A DNA stretch of 7,392 nucleotides from assembly GCA_003132865.1 (NCBI GenBank), contig PKYZ01000247.1, positions 1-7,392 of the forward strand, given 5' to 3'. Of this stretch, positions 6,931 through 7,392 are shown piece by piece; within the stretch, counting starts at the first letter, position 1; each line of letters opens with the position of its first letter. The notes under the pieces are model-generated. The model did not search any database, had not been told where the DNA came from, and saw nothing but the letters and a program-made list of their open reading frames with translations. Source of the DNA: Bryobacterales bacterium. GTDB lineage: Bacteria > Acidobacteriota > Terriglobia > Bryobacterales > Bryobacteraceae. A program made the translations under genes and the position numbers.

Positions 6931-6935
6931 GGCAC

Positions 6936-7271
6936 ATGAAAAAAGGATTGTTGATTCTGACGGTTGCGCTGATGACACTGGCGCCGATGAGCGCTTCGGC
7001 CGCTATCCGCGGGTATTGGGGACCCTATTGGGGTCCGGCTTACTACGGCTACGGCTATCCCGCCGCGGGTCAAGTTAAGCTGGACACCAAAGTGAAGAAC
7101 GCCGAAGTGTTGATAGATGGCGCCTTCGCGGGCACGACGCACCAGACTAAGTCGATGCACCTGCGTCCCGGCAGTTACAACATTGAGATTCGGGAATTGG
7201 GAGTCACGAAGTTCGTTGAGCAAGTCTACGTCGTGGCTGGCAAGACGCTGCACCTGCACCCCCAGTTGTGA
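6936..7271 (+). CDS. Small exported PEGA-domain protein
   Basis: This 111-residue protein has a clear signal peptide: positive KK, a hydrophobic core, and cleavage after about residue 22 (MSASA before AIRG). Residues about 25-44 form a short linker rich in Gly, Tyr, Trp and Pro (RGYWGPYWGPAYYGYGYP). The rest, about 46-111, fits a single PEGA domain: VKLDTKVKNAEVLIDGAFAG, then LRPGSYNIEIRELG and a final strand VYVVAGKTLHLHPQ. PEGA domains are small beta-folds found in surface or periplasmic proteins of many bacteria. Their role is poorly defined and no catalytic activity is expected. No membrane anchor or lipobox is visible, so it is probably periplasmic or loosely surface-bound. It has its own sigma-54-type promoter and strong ribosome-binding site, and is divergent from the MBL-fold gene. 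A palindromic repeat starts one base after its stop. Confidence 0.82.
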   Translation: MKKGLLILTVALMTLAPMSASAAIRGYWGPYWGPAYYGYGYPAAGQVKLDTKVKNAEVLIDGAFAGTTHQTKSMHLRPGSYNIEIRELGVTKFVEQVYVVAGKTLHLHPQL

Positions 7272-7272
7272 G

Positions 7273-7320
7273 GTGGGGCAGGACTCTATATAGTCCTGCG
7301 GCCGGCGTCCAGGTCGGCCT
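7273..7320 (+). repeat. Stop-adjacent palindromic repeat, right copy
   Basis: This begins one base after the TGA of the PEGA gene with GTGGGGCAGGACT (7273-7285). It forms an 8-bp perfect stem (7278-7285 with 7292-7299) around the 6-nt loop CTATAT. The shared block GCCGGCGTCCA (7301-7311) follows, inside a second, weaker hairpin (GGCCG at 7300-7304 with CGGCC at 7315-7319). The copy at 40-1 on the other strand has the same blocks in the same order, differing by a 2-nt instead of a 6-nt loop. The stem is kept while the loop varies, which suggests the structure matters. It lacks a T-run. Function is unknown; REP/BIME-like is the closest known class. Confidence 0.78.
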
Positions 7321-7335
7321 GTGTGTGCCAAAGGA

Positions 7336-7355
7336 GCGGGTCCTGGAGGACCCGC
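7336..7355. repeat. Perfect 9-bp GC-rich hairpin with GG loop
   Basis: GCGGGTCCT and AGGACCCGC pair perfectly around a GG loop. The same tight geometry, with CTGGAG at the tip, is seen in the hairpin at 18-35. It lies 16 bp after the right-hand palindromic repeat and may be a third module of a composite repeat. No T-run follows on either strand, so Rho-independent termination is doubtful. The remaining bases, 7356-7392, hold no gene that I can recognise. Confidence 0.6.
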
Positions 7356-7392
7356 GCACGGTCGAAAACTCACTGCAACCTGTTGAAAGCGC

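Noticed and set aside
7278..7299. Hairpin after the PEGA gene as a Rho-independent terminator
   Set aside because: The stem is good but is followed by GCGGCC, not a run of T, so the standard criterion is not met.
7322..7328. A TGGCACA on the minus strand as another sigma-54 promoter
   Set aside because: No TTGC-type -12 element is present at the required distance.
1..7392. Reading the two inverted palindromic repeats as the terminal inverted repeats of a 7.3-kb transposon
   Set aside because: No transposase or integrase lies between them, the gene content looks chromosomal, and each copy is explained better by its fixed position after a stop codon.

Overview
The window is GC-rich with short intergenic gaps. 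It most resembles an acidobacterium of the Solibacter/Bryobacter group (Acidobacteriota). The strongest pointer is the C-terminal half of the GH16 enzyme at 2707-4275. It has the layout of the Solibacter C-terminal domain (TIGR03437 type), with the phrase LLYLSPGQINFAVPW, which as far as I know is largely confined to that lineage. The FecR-like protein (YLWDGSGEPDPEVQRLE near the N-terminus, plus a C-terminal extension) and the sigma-54-type promoter ahead of a small PEGA-domain protein fit the same group. This assignment rests on recognition, not on a search.

Layout, left to right. (1) 1-40: a palindromic repeat that starts one base after the stop of the first gene. (2) 42-2672 (-): a secreted GH2 enzyme of the exo-beta-D-glucosaminidase type. 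(3) 2673-2706: a 34-bp divergent control region with one shared AT-rich box. (4) 2707-4275 (+): a secreted GH16 laminarinase-type beta-glucanase carrying the Solibacter C-terminal domain. (5) Only 4 bp separate its stop from that of a convergent leftward cluster: metallo-beta-lactamase-fold hydrolase (6795-5803), ECF sigma factor (5763-5230) and FecR-like membrane protein (5233-4280). The last two overlap by ATGA. (6) 6796-6935: a divergent control region with direct and inverted repeats and a near-consensus -24/-12 (sigma-54) promoter. (7) 6936-7271 (+): a small exported PEGA-domain protein. (8) 7273-7355: a second, oppositely oriented copy of the palindromic repeat, again one base after a stop codon, followed by a further perfect hairpin.

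How the parts may work together. The two divergent glycosidases would suit turnover of fungal cell-wall material: GH16 cuts beta-1,3-glucan internally and GH2 removes glucosamine from the ends of chitosan chains. This is inference from family membership and shared control. The sigma factor and FecR-like protein form a classic sigma/membrane-regulator pair, but no TonB-dependent receptor is present, so the signal and regulon are unknown. The MBL-fold hydrolase upstream may be co-transcribed with them. The most unusual items are the paired stop-adjacent palindromic repeats, the sigma-54 promoter on a tiny PEGA protein with a very short leader, and the shared, possibly leaderless promoter between the two glycosidases. 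I found no tRNA, rRNA, CRISPR array, transposase or integrase.
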